Of a stretch of DNA of 64,000 nt, positions 22,769-33,050 are shown piece after piece. The translations under genes and the position numbers were made by a program. Below the pieces are notes generated by a model. The model saw only the letters and a list, made by a program, of their open reading frames with translations, ran no database searches and was not told the DNA's origin. Source of the stretch: Cryptomeria japonica. Taxonomy: Eukaryota > Streptophyta > Pinopsida > Cupressales > Cupressaceae. Numbering within the stretch: the first letter of the stretch is position 1; the number at the start of each line of letters is the position of its first letter. The stretch spans positions 447,808,538 through 447,872,537 of the forward strand of contig NC_081413.1 of assembly GCF_030272615.1 (NCBI RefSeq), read 5' to 3'.

Positions 22769-23300
22769 CTATGCTTCTCCATAAATAGGGATGTCTTTGC
22801 AGGGTGGAGGTAGTGATGTGTCTTCCTCATCCGAAGTATTAAGTTGGATGGAATCAAGTTCCCATTCATGTGAGTTGGTCTCTAAGTCCCTTTCCAGTAT
22901 CCAATTACTATACCATACTGGGATGTCCTCTGAGTTAAACACTGCAGGTGTGACCGGTTTTGTAGATGAAATGATTGGTGATGCAGGAAGGATTATGGGG
23001 ATCAATGAATCCGATATGGGGAGTATCAGTAGTGTTGACTCTACTACTTCTGCTGGAACTGTTGGTGTTGTAGATACCATGGTGGGTTATGATATAGTTG
23101 CTACTACTAATGGTGCTATTGATGTTATTGTTGTTGCTGATGGGGTCGCTGGTTTGATTGGTTGGATGAAGGGTTTTGTAGATGGTTTTGTTGGGATTTT
23201 TAGCCTCAATGGGGCAGTTACCATGGCGTTTGATACTTCTTTTATAATCAAAGGTGACCTCTTTGTAATAGGCTGATATAGTGGTTGGCTAGGTTTTCCT
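22769..23300 (-). pseudogene. Pro/Thr/Ser-rich pol spacer (element B)
   Basis: The minus strand reads as a low-complexity Pro, Thr, Ser, Ile and Val-rich stretch (PTVPAEVVE, LPASPIISSTKPVTP) followed by an acidic segment (NTSDEEDTSLPPP). One stop lies near 23081. It joins the G-patch to the acidic linker. Element A has a charged spacer there instead, so this part is variable. The + strand ORF over 22791-23276 is a shadow of it. Confidence 0.55.
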
Positions 23301-23309
23301 TTGAATCGG

Positions 23310-23480
23310 AGCTTAGGAAGGATCTCCTTTTGAAAGCCTAGTCCTGTATTATCCTTGGGCTTTAATTCTGGCTATAGCGGTTCATGTCTTCCTTTCTTAC
23401 AATGCCCTAAAGAACTTTGACCATCATATCCCATTCTTTGCGTAATGAGAAGGGCTTTGGCATACTTATCTGTGGGAAGC
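23310..23480 (-). pseudogene. G-patch motif between protease and RT (element B)
   Basis: The minus strand gives ALLITQRMGYDGQSSLGHC, KKGRHEPL, then after one TAG stop PELKPKDNTGLGFQKE. The pattern of hydrophobics, RMGYDG, SLG, the basic stretch and GLGF fits a G-patch. Same location and order as in element A (10310-10470). An upstream open frame to 23689 shares this product. Confidence 0.75.
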
Positions 23481-23689
23481 TTAGCTTGCAGAATATCGGT
23501 GGTGATGGGATCTTTATAGATCCATTCTGCTAAGTCCTCATCTCTTGTTTCTTCTTCTTGACTCTTTCCTAGGATGAATGGTGTCAAAGGACATGCTGGC
23601 TTGTCTAGTGGCATTTGAAGTAACCGTTGAGGTTTGCCATGTGTTCTAGGAGAAGTAGGCATTTGTCCTACACAAAAGAGTTGGCTCAA

Positions 23690-24479
23690 AATATATTCCC
23701 CAGGACCTTCCTCTACTATTTTTATCTTGAGCTTTTCTTGCTTAGGTATAGTGGTGTTTGAACTAGCAAGAGAGGCTGGACTTATGTATGATGTGGAGGA
23801 GATGGCTTCTCTATTGTTAGGAATGGTAATCTCTAGTTGATGACTGATATTATGACAATATTCAAAGGGGTTTGCCTCTCCTAGGATTGTGATCTCTACA
23901 CCATTATGCGAGAACTTGATACACTAATGGTAGGTGGATGGAACAGCTTGCATGGCATGTATCCAAGGTCTTCCTAACAATAAACTGTATGGTAGAGGAA
24001 GGTCCAGAACTTAACAGGTGATGTGTTTCACCATAGGGCCCACTCAGATTGGTAGCACTACAGCGCCTTTGGATGTACACTTTGCATCATCATAGGCTTT
24101 GATTGTGATCTTCTTACGGGGATCCATTGATTCAATGGAATATCCCAAAGCTGTGATTAATTGCAGCATACAGATATTCAGGCCTGCTCCATTGTTGACC
24201 AAGACTCACTTGATCCTATGTTGGTTGATAAAAGCTTCAATATGGAGTGAGGCATTATGAGGTTGCTGGAAGGAGGAGTTGTCACTTTCTGAGAAAGAGA
24301 CAAGGTGATGATCTTAGATTTCCAACCATAGCTTGGAACCGATCTATATTTAGGTTTGTAGGGACTGATGCCTCTTGGAGATCTTGATCCAAGATTGTTT
24401 TATGGGATGGAGATAGGTGTAATAGCTCTAAGATAGATATCAGTGTGGGTGTTTTCTCTAATTGTTCCACAATATTATA
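23690..24479 (-). pseudogene. Aspartic protease region (element B)
   Basis: Broken protease. Near 24200 the active-site block reads VLVNNGAGLNICMLQL, where element A has LIDRG and the family has aspartate; the catalytic D is N here and a TGA lies two codons upstream. Near 23960-23990 LLLGRPWIHAMQAVPSTYH matches the second conserved half. The open frame 24470-24282 is its N-terminal side. Stops are scattered, so no active enzyme is expected. Confidence 0.82.
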
Positions 24480-25733
24480 CTACTTTGGGATAGATGGGGT
24501 GACTTGTGGAGCTGCTTTTATGGTAATCTTGATGTGATGAGTAATAACATTGCAAGTGGAGCTAGGATTTTTTATGGTTATAGTTGCAATCTGTTCACTG
24601 ACATTGTATAGGTGATTCACAGTGTAATTATATGCGGCTTGTGTATAATTGGTGGTATCTGTGTTTTACCCTGAAGTGGAAGGACCCCTTTGATCTTGTG
24701 ATGGAAGTGGATTTTTAAACATGAGATGATCATTGTTTGTTGTTTTTGGGTCATGTCCTTCGATTTCAATTTCACCTCGGTCAATAAGATCCTGAATAAG
24801 ATCTTTCAATCTGTGACAATTTCTTGTCTTATGTCCTTTCCCTTGATGGAAATCACAATTTTCAGTATCCCTCCACCATGAAGGTTTGACTTGAGGTTCA
24901 TAATTTGATGTTTTGGGTAAGGTTACCAGATTTTGAGAAACTAGCTGTCGTAACACTATTTTGATGGGTTCCCCTAAGGGAGTGTATGTTTGCTTTGGTT
25001 TTTGTTGACGCTGTTTGGGTTCATTTTGAGATGTGATGTGGCCTTGATTTGGAGGAGCGACTATGTTAGTCTTAGGTGGGGGATTCTATCCTGCAAATTG
25101 AACTATAGGTTGTACACTTTTGATAGTTCTTGCATCCACAACTCCATCATTGATGACATTTTTGTTTTTGTTCTAGAAGTTTGGTTTGTCACTATTGAAG
25201 CATGGGCAAGGGCCATCCTTTGGCTCATTATATATCTTGATAAGACCCTTTTTGATGAGAGCTCGCTCACATTTTAAGTCTTTGGTGATCATGTCATTGA
25301 AAGAGTCTATGTCTTTTATGTCGAGGTGAAATTCCATTTCATCATTTAAGTTGGAAATAAATATTTCCACTAGTTCTTGTTCAGGTAACTGAAGAGAACG
25401 TTTGCTAGATATTTGATGCCATTGTTGCAGAAAGACTGAAAATAGCTCACCCAATTTTTGTTTAGTGTTACATAGATCAGCCATGGTGATATCACGTTCA
25501 ATGTTGTGTGAGTAATGTGCCAAGAATTTATGGACAAACTCTTCAAATGTCCTAATGCCACTTGGTAATCTGGAAAACCATGATGTGGTTGTTCCTCCCA
25601 AGCTTTGGGGAAAAAGGCAAATTAGGTATGTATCCTCGTATGCCACTTCGAGGAAAGCTGAATGGAATTCTCTAACATGATCACGAGGATCTCCTTTCCC
25701 TCTATACTTTTCAAACTTGGGTGTTTCAAACCC
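24480..25733 (-). pseudogene. Gag, central and C-terminal part (element B)
   Basis: Open frames 25646-25173 and 24956-24666. The first carries the gag capsid-like block (TTTSWFSRLPSGIRTFEEFV, LGELFSVFLQQWHQI, ELVEIFISNLNDEMEFHLDI). The second has CDFHQGKGHKTRNC, a C-X2-H-X4-H-X4-C knuckle, then RLKDLIQDLIDRGEIEIEGH. Between them and toward 24480 stops are frequent. Structural particle protein of the element; the same layout as A. Confidence 0.9.
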
Positions 25734-26243
25734 TCATGGAAAAGGTGGCATATGAAGATTCCTATCAAAGGGATAGGGACAAATGTCATTGAGTGAAAAT
25801 TGATTGGTTTTTACACCACTATGAAGTTGTTGGGCGAGATTTTTGACTTGTTGCCGCAACATGTCTATTTCATTTGGTGGAGGAGGAGGTGGGGGATTAC
25901 CTTGATGAAAGTTGTATCTAATGTGTTTTCGACCTCTTTCATCCTCATTACCACTTTGGCATTCTGATGCTTTTCTTAGTTGTGCAACATCAAAGTCAGA
26001 GGGTAGTTTAGCCCCTTCTTGAGAAAGTCTTAAAAAGTGAGCATCAGCATTACTCTTGAGTATCTCATCAAAAAGTCTATTGAAGAGAGGGTTGTATTGC
26101 ACCCTTTCTATTGTTGTAGGAGTAGGAGTGCTGAGATTTTCATCATTTACATTTCCTCCAAGGGCTTCTTGGAACTCATTGATGTTTTCTTCCTTTTCTT
26201 CTTCAATTTCTTGTTGTCTAGATTGTGATCTGGTATGAGCCAT
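25734..26243 (-). pseudogene. Gag N-terminal part (element B)
   Basis: I place the start at the ATG at 26243-26241 (MAHTRSQSRQQE) because upstream residues in the same frame do not match element A. It contains an acidic stretch, NPLFNRLFDEILKSNADAHF, GAKLPSDFDVAQLRK, a seven-proline run near residue 115 and CPYPFDRNLHMPPF. Element A has the counterparts LAKSGAKLPQDFNIESL and CPYPFDKNLNMIP. A TGA at about 25733 separates it from the rest of gag. Confidence 0.88.
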
Positions 26244-26673
26244 TTTGTTTATAAGTTTTTGTTGAAGTTGGGTGAAAATGATGATGAGTTGATGAAATGA
26301 GAGATTTATGGTTGGTGTGGTGTGTTGCATATGGATCTCTAGCACTTAAAGGTAGATGTGACCAAAATTTTCTTCTTGATTTGCTTGTTGTTTTTGATGA
26401 GGTTTGATGTGATAAGGTTTAGAGGAATCTGAGATGTGTTATAGACTCAACTACCTAGTAATGAGAGGATTCACTCATAGACTAGTTTTAACCTGCATAG
26501 AAATGTCTCTTAGGACAAGTTTATCCTAGATGTAGAGACACTCTAAAAAGTGATGTTTTATGTTTGATTCAAGCAATATTAGAATAGAACTTAGGACAAA
26601 AAACTTTGGGTGTTTTGAGAGTTGGAATGGAGTTGATGAGATATGGATATGATAATGGATAAAATGGTTAACT
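26244..26673. other. Spacer between upstream ORF and gag (B)
   Basis: No gene seen on either strand. The region sits between the stop of the upstream ORF (26674) and the gag start, and probably belongs to the leader or intergenic part of the element's RNA. Confidence 0.5.
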
Positions 26674-27057
26674 TCAATAAAAGCTTTGTGTCACATATGG
26701 GACAAATTCTTCCTCTTCTCTTTCGGGAGTTGGTGGTTCTTCCTGAGCTACGTTATATGTGATGCAAATGTCTAGAAAGAAGTCAGGATTGATCTTGCCT
26801 CCTTTGTTTTTGTGATAACTCAAAGCTTGATATTGTGTAAAAGCTCTGTGGTTTAATGACTCTGGATCAAATTCGTTTGATTTCCCTTGAAGATAAAGAT
26901 GCATGTGACGTAAGAAGGCTCTATGAGAGACAAAGATTTGTCTATTAAGATAGAAGAATTTCCTCCTTTTGATAAGAGCCTTTGAGCTCAATGGTCTTTT
27001 CTTCAAGTTGATGTGTTGATGAAGATTCTTCTTTCTTAAGATGTGAAGAATGGTCAT
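26674..27057 (-). pseudogene. Conserved small ORF upstream of gag (element B)
   Basis: A 127-residue open frame before gag. Residues about 28-90 (KALIKRRKFFYLNRQIFVSH, RAFLRHMHLYLQGKSNEFDP, NHRAFTQYQALSYHK) align with the ORF at 30934-31173 of element A without gaps. The protein is basic in its first half and ends in a Glu-rich tail (PTPEREEEEFVPYV). I do not recognise a domain. Some Tat/Ogre elements carry an extra ORF before gag; this may be such a gene. Confidence 0.7.
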
Positions 27058-28617
27058 ATATTTTGATACTTTTTCTCATTGTTTTTCATCTTTTGTTGGT
27101 TTTTTTTTTTTTTTTTTAAATGTTTATGTAGGATGAATACTTGTTCTTGGAATTGATTTTTCTGATTTTTCTTTGACAAGAAAACAAAGCAAGCACACAA
27201 ACACAAGAATGTTACCTCAAAAGGCACAAATAGGTGTGGGTCTAGATCAACCCAATCCTTGGACTTTTTATAACCCTTTTCCTTTAAGTGTATTTTTAGG
27301 TTTTTTCCAAAGCCTGAAGTCGGCTCAATTTGCACTGGTGTTCACTAAAAAAATGAACACACTTCAAACACTTTTTATCCCTAAGGCCAAATGGCCAATT
27401 GTGATAAATTTAGCCCACATCTTGATATTTCTTTTACTTTGGTACTAAATACCTTATGAATCCCGCCGTGGCAGGTAAGGATGTGATATACTAAGTCTTC
27501 CACAAGCATAACAAATAGATGATCCCTATGATGGGGGAGTCACCACTTTCATCAAGCCACAAGTGACTTTTCAAAAAGCTATGCTTCTATTCAAGGAAAT
27601 ATGTATGGTGAGTATCTTGGGAGCAAAACCATCTATGCTCTTTCACTAAATCGTATCAAAAATATCCTCAATCAATAGAACGGGTGGGCTACTACTTTAA
27701 AGGTATTTAGTAATGTTCGATGTTTTTGGACACAAGTTCATTCTGCTGTGACTCACTTAAGAGCCTTGTAGCTTGTGGTGGGGCCCATTTGTCCTTTCAA
27801 CAAGTTACACTATAGGAACAACTATACCCAAGGCTACAAATTTCTCTCTCACCTAATTTCTATAGCGGCTCGAAGGATTTACCACATGAGGTCATTCCTA
27901 AGAGTGATGTGTCTCTTGGTAGACCTCTCTTAAAAAGATAAAACTTGAGTGTTACTAACACTTTTCTCTTGCACCTAGGACTACGAAAGCCAAGGGAGAG
28001 GATAGTGTATGTTAGAAGTAGGACCACTCGACAAACTCTTTTTGCACAAGTGTGCAAAACACAAAATACTCTTGTTCTTTTTAACTTGTCATTGGAATGA
28101 TGTTTTATCTATTTGGAGATGTTGCTCCAACAACCATGATGTTCTTTTTAACTTCAAAAGCAATGTGTTTGAGTAAACTAGAATTTGAAATCCTAGTCAA
28201 CTAAAATAAGAGCACGTGTGCATGAAGTAAATCATTTTGCAAAATAAGACAAATTGATTGTTCTTTCTAGTTGCCCAAAATGGAAGTGTAGATTGTGAAT
28301 TCGTAGTTTGATGAAAGAAAGAAATTTTGCTTTGTTGATTTTAAGGACCAAATGAAGTGAGCCTATCTTGCAAGAAATGAAGTTTGTTTTTGTGAATTTT
28401 AGAGCACCAAAAAGAAGTTGCAAATAAAGAGAGTTTGTTTTTGTGATTTTAAAAGCACAAAAAAGAAGTGTTTTTAATTTTTAAGATAAAAAAAGAAAGT
28501 TATTTTCAAACCTGTACATGAAGCAAACAGTTAGAAAAAACTGAAAACATGGTGGGCTTCCACAAGCCTAAGAAAATTTATTTCATCAGTTACATGGCAT
28601 TTTTTGCAAGGTTTTGT
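27058..28617 (-). other. 5' leader of element B
   Basis: Noncoding leader between the AGCGCT array and the upstream ORF. It includes a T-run at 27099-27117 and, near 28074-28135, words (TTCTTTTTAACTT, TCTATTTGGAGATGTTGCT) shared with the leader of element A near 32354-32410. Predicted small ORFs here differ between the two elements and are not supported. Confidence 0.6.
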
Positions 28618-28880
28618 TACAATAGCGCTAGTCTGTGTGAAAACAAAAGCACTATTTTAACACAAACACGCTAAACTACTACAAAAGCGCTAAAATAAAA
28701 GATGTCTACAGTAATACAAAAGCACCAATATAAAAACACACGTGCTAATTAATGCACAAAAGCACGAAAAGATATGCAAAAGCCCTAATTCTTTGACAAT
28801 AGCGCTATTGTAAGAACAAAAGCACTAGAAGACAAAAAAGACAATAGTGCTAACATGCGAATAGAAGTGCCAAAGCGCAA
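28618..28880 (-). repeat. AGCGCT motif array in 5' leader of element B
   Basis: About 12 copies of CAAAAGCGCTA or variants (CAATAGCGCTA, CAAAAGCACTA) on the + strand, 15-30 bp apart, ending about 70 bp before the primer site. In the element's RNA they read TAGCGCTTTTG. The array near its 3' end (14536-14880) is the reverse complement. Element A has the same kind of array at 32690-32945. Confidence 0.85.
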
Positions 28881-28946
28881 CCTGTATGTCAAGCTAAATA
28901 GTCAAACAAGTTAGTTTTGTTAAAAAAAATGTTTTTGGGTGTTTGG

Positions 28947-28966
28947 ATTCACGTCGGGTTAACCAA
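28947..28966 (-). other. tRNA-Trp primer binding site of element B
   Basis: Read on the minus strand it begins TGGTTAACCCGACGTGAATC, two bases inside the 5' LTR. It matches the 3' end of plant cytosolic tRNA-Trp as I recall it (…CACGTCGGGTTCACCA) at 19 of 20 positions. It primes minus-strand DNA synthesis. Confidence 0.8.
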
Positions 28967-28968
28967 AT

Positions 28969-30281
28969 GATGCTCTACAAAATGGGGCAAAGATTAGACT
29001 AGAACCTATGGTAGAATAACACACAACAACCCAAGAAACCATTAGTGTTAATCAACCAAAAACTAATCTAAGCAAGCATATCAAAAGAAACACTAAAAAC
29101 ATGAAGAAATATTTAACTATGAAAGTAAATATAACAAGACATTTCCAAATGCCTTCTAACATGCTCTTAGCCCCTTCTCCTTTGTTCCTCTCCTCTCCAA
29201 GTTCCAAATTAGTGTAGCTCTCAACAACTTTTTGCACTATGGATGCTTATGGAGGTTCAAGATTGAAATGTTTACTCTAAAGTGCTATGCAAATGTGAAT
29301 AAAAGCTAATATTAGATGCTATGATGTTAAAATGATTTATTTTAGGCCAAGATAACAAGATATTAGTGATTTATGCTAAATGCTCTCTAGAATTCACTAT
29401 AACTTAGATGCATACAAGTTTCAGGATCTGGATTATGAAGAAATGGTCTCTATTTATAGGAAAAATGGAGCAATGGATGGTTGAGATTGACTAATCTCAA
29501 CAAGGGTCAGGATTGAATGATATTCAATCCATGTGATGGCTTTCAACCCAATTGCAAGATGACAAGTGTCAATATGAGATAGGTTGAGAGGAGAGGGAAT
29601 AAGCATTAAATGTTTGACATGACCTGAGAGTTAACTTGGGAGTTAAGGTCAAGGTTGGGTTGAGTGAATAAATTCTTTATTCAAAGAATAAAGCTTTTAT
29701 CCAATGGATAAACTCTTGGGCAAGGGCAAAAGGGATAACCATGGTCAAAGCAATAAATGTTTGAGGAGACACATGGGTGCAAGTTGAATTAACCATAAGT
29801 GGTTTGGAAGACTTTAGAGGTTAACTTGTTGATCACACCAAGCATTTAATGCTTTTCAAAGACTTTGAAGTCTTTGAGAAGTGACTTGAAGTTGCTTAGG
29901 AATGTGACAATAATTAGGGGATGGATTAGGCTAATTGATTAAGATTAGATAGGTTCTAGAAGAATTTAGGAAGGCCAACTAGGAGATGTAGGAAAATGCA
30001 AGTGGGGGGGAATAAATGATTTAAATAAATGTTTTATTTAATTTATTTAAAAGAGGAAAAGGGGATTAAATGAAATAAATATGATTTATTCATTTAATTG
30101 ATTTGTGAATTTGGTATAGTGAATTAATTAAAATAAATTGAATAATTTATTTAATTAACAGGAGAATGTTTGAAGATGAATTAATTAAATATTAATTTAA
30201 TTAACTAATGGCTAGTGGGTTTTTAATCAAATAAATAGAAAATATTCATTTAATTAAACTGGACAGATTTATGTGACTACA
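28969..30281 (-). repeat. 5' LTR of element B (1313 bp)
   Basis: Partner of 12645-13978, very similar throughout, including the AT-rich end. A minus-strand TATA box (TATAAATA) is at 29451-29458. Flanked on the right by GGTAT at 30282-30286, the target duplication. The small ORF predicted inside it also occurs in the 3' LTR and has no independent support. Confidence 0.95.
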
Positions 30282-30286
30282 GGTAT

Positions 30287-30793
30287 CATATTCAAATTCT
30301 TATCGAATGGATATGGGCATATATCTTCTAATGAATACATCTTGGAGCTTATTCCATTTTGGATGTCTTGTATCTGTTGTTGTAGAGTTTGCATTTTTTG
30401 AGTAAGATTTAACAATGGATTATCCACATAGTTTCTCCTTGTTTTTTTGTGAGTTCTTTTATCACTGCACTCTTTTCTTGTGTCATCCCTTTCTTTTCTT
30501 GTTTCTTCATGACTTTCTTTGTTCACATCTTTGTTATTTGGATCATTTGTATTTTGGGTGTTAGTTGCCTCCACATCTTGTTTCAAGCTTTCTATGTTAA
30601 AGTCTTGTGGTAGTTTAGCTCCAGATTTGGCCAACATCAAGAGATATTTCTCTTTTTTCTTTGCCAACAATTTTTCCATTGGCCTATCAAATTTGAAATC
30701 TTGCTCGAGGTCTTTAATAGTGCTATTGACTGCTTCTTTGTTAATAGGGGTAAACCCAAAAGTTTGGAATACAGGATTATCTTCTTCCTCCAT
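30287..30793 (-). pseudogene. Gag N-terminal part of element A, displaced by B
   Basis: An open frame of about 170 residues starting MEEEDNPVFQTFGF. It contains LAKSGAKLPQDFNIESLKQD, a long charged stretch (KESHEETRKERDDTRKE), LTQKMQTLQQQIQDIQ (helical) and CPYPFDKNLNMIP at the point where element B cuts in. The continuation of the protein is at 12644, some 17.6 kb away. This split, with GGTAT on both sides, is direct proof of the nested insertion. Confidence 0.92.
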
Positions 30794-30933
30794 TTGTTGT
30801 TGTTTTCTAAGTTATTTGTATTGAGCTCTAGTCCAAACTGGCATATGATTATTTCAAAGTTGTTGAAATTTCCAAAGGACAAAGTCAATAAGTAATTATT
30901 GGTTTAGGAAGATATGCTTTGTTGATTTTACCG

Positions 30934-31173
30934 CTATTTTTTGGTTTGTTGTGATAAAGCATCTCTTTGTTGAAAAGCACGTCTTTGCAAAATTTCTCCA
31001 TCAAACTTTGTACCGCAGCCATGCAAGTAGTGACAAAAATGGTGTAGGAATGTCCTATGTCTTAATAATATCTTGCGATTGATATACAAGAATCTTATTC
31101 TTTTCTGAGTAGCTTTATAATTAGGTTTTCTTTTCTTAAGGTGATACTTAAAAGTCATATAAGCATCTGACAA
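30934..31173 (-). pseudogene. Conserved small ORF upstream of gag (element A)
   Basis: A 79-residue frame with the block QKRIRFLYINRKILLRHRTF, HHFCHYLHGCGTKFD and QRRAFQQRDALS. It aligns with 26674-27057 of element B; the Glu-rich tail found in B is cut off by a stop here. It lies just before gag, at the same distance as in B. No known domain is recognised. Confidence 0.68.
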
Positions 31174-32689
31174 TTTACAAGTTTGTTTGATTCCAATGTT
31201 GGTGCGATTCTGATTTTGATATAACCTAGGTTCAAAATAGGAATGATATATCCAAGATTACGAGCCTAGTATAGATTGATCAAGCTTCGTGATAGAGGAT
31301 TTGATTATCCTGATGAGAGACTTGACAAGGATGTTGATTTTTTGCACTTAAGATGTTTGAATCAATAGCTTGTTGAATGTTTATGTTTATAGAAACCTCT
31401 TGGGAATAACCTGTTGGATTAGTGACCCAGTTGTTGAGCTATTTTGAAAATGCGTGATGGTTTAGAGACAAATCTACTTTCTTTGATACTGATGTTTTGA
31501 CACTCTAGTTTTGATTTGGTGTTTCAAATGTTGGAGAGCTTTTGTATTACCCTTTTGATCAATTTTTTTTTTCAGCAATTTGTTGGATTTTTTCTCACTC
31601 GTAGATGATAATTTTCTTCAAATTTTTTATCATTTGGAACATGTAATAGACATAGAAGACATAATATTTAATAAACAAAATGCACAAGCAAGTGCAAATC
31701 TTATGGCAGGCTGAGACAATAGTTGTTGAATCTCACATGGGGTTTCCCTTGAGGCTATGCTATTCAAAGCAAATATTTAGATGCTTGACCCCACTGGCTC
31801 CACCCTCGGCACTCACTTCTCCAGAGCAGCCAAGCACCAATTTCCATGAAAACTCCTCATGGAAAACTTTATATCTCTACTAAGAACCATATGTGTGTGA
31901 GCCGCTTCAGAGGTCCGACCTCCTGTGCCAACAACTAGAAGGATTTTGGCAACTAGTACAAGTGGTTTTTAGTAAAGGCTTCTAATCATGTGGCCATATA
32001 TGCGGCACTTTCAGCTCTGTAAATACAGAAGGTTCCCAACCTATAGAGGTTACGCTTCATAGGGTTTATGGGGAAACATAGTGTCGGTATGAACTTATCA
32101 GCACACATTGTTTGGGACTTTCGTCACAAACATGATTTATTTAGAGTGGATTGGAAGGACTCAGTATTAGCCCATTTCTACTTTAGGTCATTCCCCTCTC
32201 ATTAGCCCCCTCAAGGCAGCTCGGGAAGATAGGGCCTCTAAAGGATTTTATTGCTTGAAAGTAAAGAAAGCATAAAAGAGTGGGTTTGGCTTTTTGGTCA
32301 CCCAATCAAGGGGAGAGCATATACCTACCACTTTCGAGACATAGAATATAAGTGTTCTTTTTAACTTTCTATAGCAATGTGATCTATCATCTATTTGGAG
32401 ATGTTGCTTTAACAAGCATGGTGTTTATTTTAGCCTTTTTAAAAGTCTATGTGCAACTATTTTAGAGAAGTTACTAAAAATGTAAGTTTCATGTTGTCAA
32501 TTTATCCTCTTAGTTAGAATAAGTGAGCAAGACATGATATATTACTTCCCAAAATAAGGATTTTAATTAACTAAGTGAGGAAATGCATAAAATTTGCCTT
32601 AAACACCATCCTACACATGCATGTTAGTAGTTTGAAAATTTTTAATTTCTTGGACATTCGGACCTACAAGAAAATTTTGTTAGTTGCAA
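31174..32689 (-). other. 5' leader of element A
   Basis: Noncoding leader without supported genes. It shares scattered words with the leader of B, such as TCTATTTGGAGATGTTGCT near 32391. The + strand small ORFs here are not supported. Confidence 0.55.
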
Positions 32690-32945
32690 GCAAAAGCACT
32701 ATTCTAACATATGCGCTATCTTTCCCCTCAAAAGTGCTAATCTGTGAAGAAAAAGCATTGACCTGCACTACAAAAGCATGATTTCTTTATTAAATGCACT
32801 AACCTAGAGGACAAAAGTGTTAACCTGTAGTGCGTAGATTTTTAGACAAAAGTGCTAACCTGCATGGCATATGTGTTAACTTGAGATGCAAATGTGCTAA
32901 CCTAAGATGTAAATGTGATAACCTGTGGAACAAAAGCGCTATCAA
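32690..32945 (-). repeat. AGCGCT-type motif array in 5' leader of element A
   Basis: About 12 motifs such as CAAAAGTGCTAACCTG, CAAAAGCACTAT and CAAAAGCGCTAT on the + strand, about 20-25 bp apart, ending about 85 bp before the primer site. Many carry AACCTG after the core, giving a more regular unit than in B. Only some copies keep the exact palindrome. Orientation and place are the same as in B's leader. Confidence 0.8.
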
Positions 32946-33027
32946 AATTCACACATGCATGAATCTACATTACAAATTTGTTAATTTTACTTTTTGTGAG
33001 ATTTTTAAAGGTATATGCGAGGTCCAT

Positions 33028-33047
33028 GGGCCCCACGGTGGGCGCCA
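33028..33047 (-). other. tRNA-Lys primer binding site of element A
   Basis: On the minus strand TGGCGCCCACCGTGGGGCCC, three bases inside the 5' LTR. It closely matches the 3' end of plant tRNA-Lys(CUU) as I recall it. Element B, otherwise similar, uses tRNA-Trp, so the primer changed between the two. Confidence 0.82.
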
Positions 33048-33050
33048 GAA

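Larger units (their letters stand above)
12645..30281 (-). mobile_element. Element B: complete Tat-type gypsy retrotransposon, 17.6 kb
   Basis: Two LTRs (5' at 28969-30281, 3' at 12645-13978) flank an internal region read right to left. A perfect 5-bp target duplication GGTAT lies at 12640-12644 and 30282-30286. A tRNA-Trp primer site adjoins the 5' LTR and a purine tract adjoins the 3' LTR. Internal order: leader with AGCGCT motifs, upstream ORF, gag, protease, G-patch, linker, RT, RNase H, integrase, conserved block, antisense PMD-like segment, inverted AGCGCT array. It interrupts gag of element A, and gag reads straight across once B is removed. All frames are damaged. Confidence 0.96.

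Noticed and set aside
22791-23276. 161-residue + strand ORF rich in Val, Gly and Ser
   Set aside because: It is the complement of the Pro/Thr/Ser-rich pol spacer of element B and has no motif of its own.
28947-28966. tRNA-like sequence as a possible tRNA gene
   Set aside because: Only the 3' end complement is present, next to an LTR; these are primer sites. No cloverleaf or internal promoter boxes.
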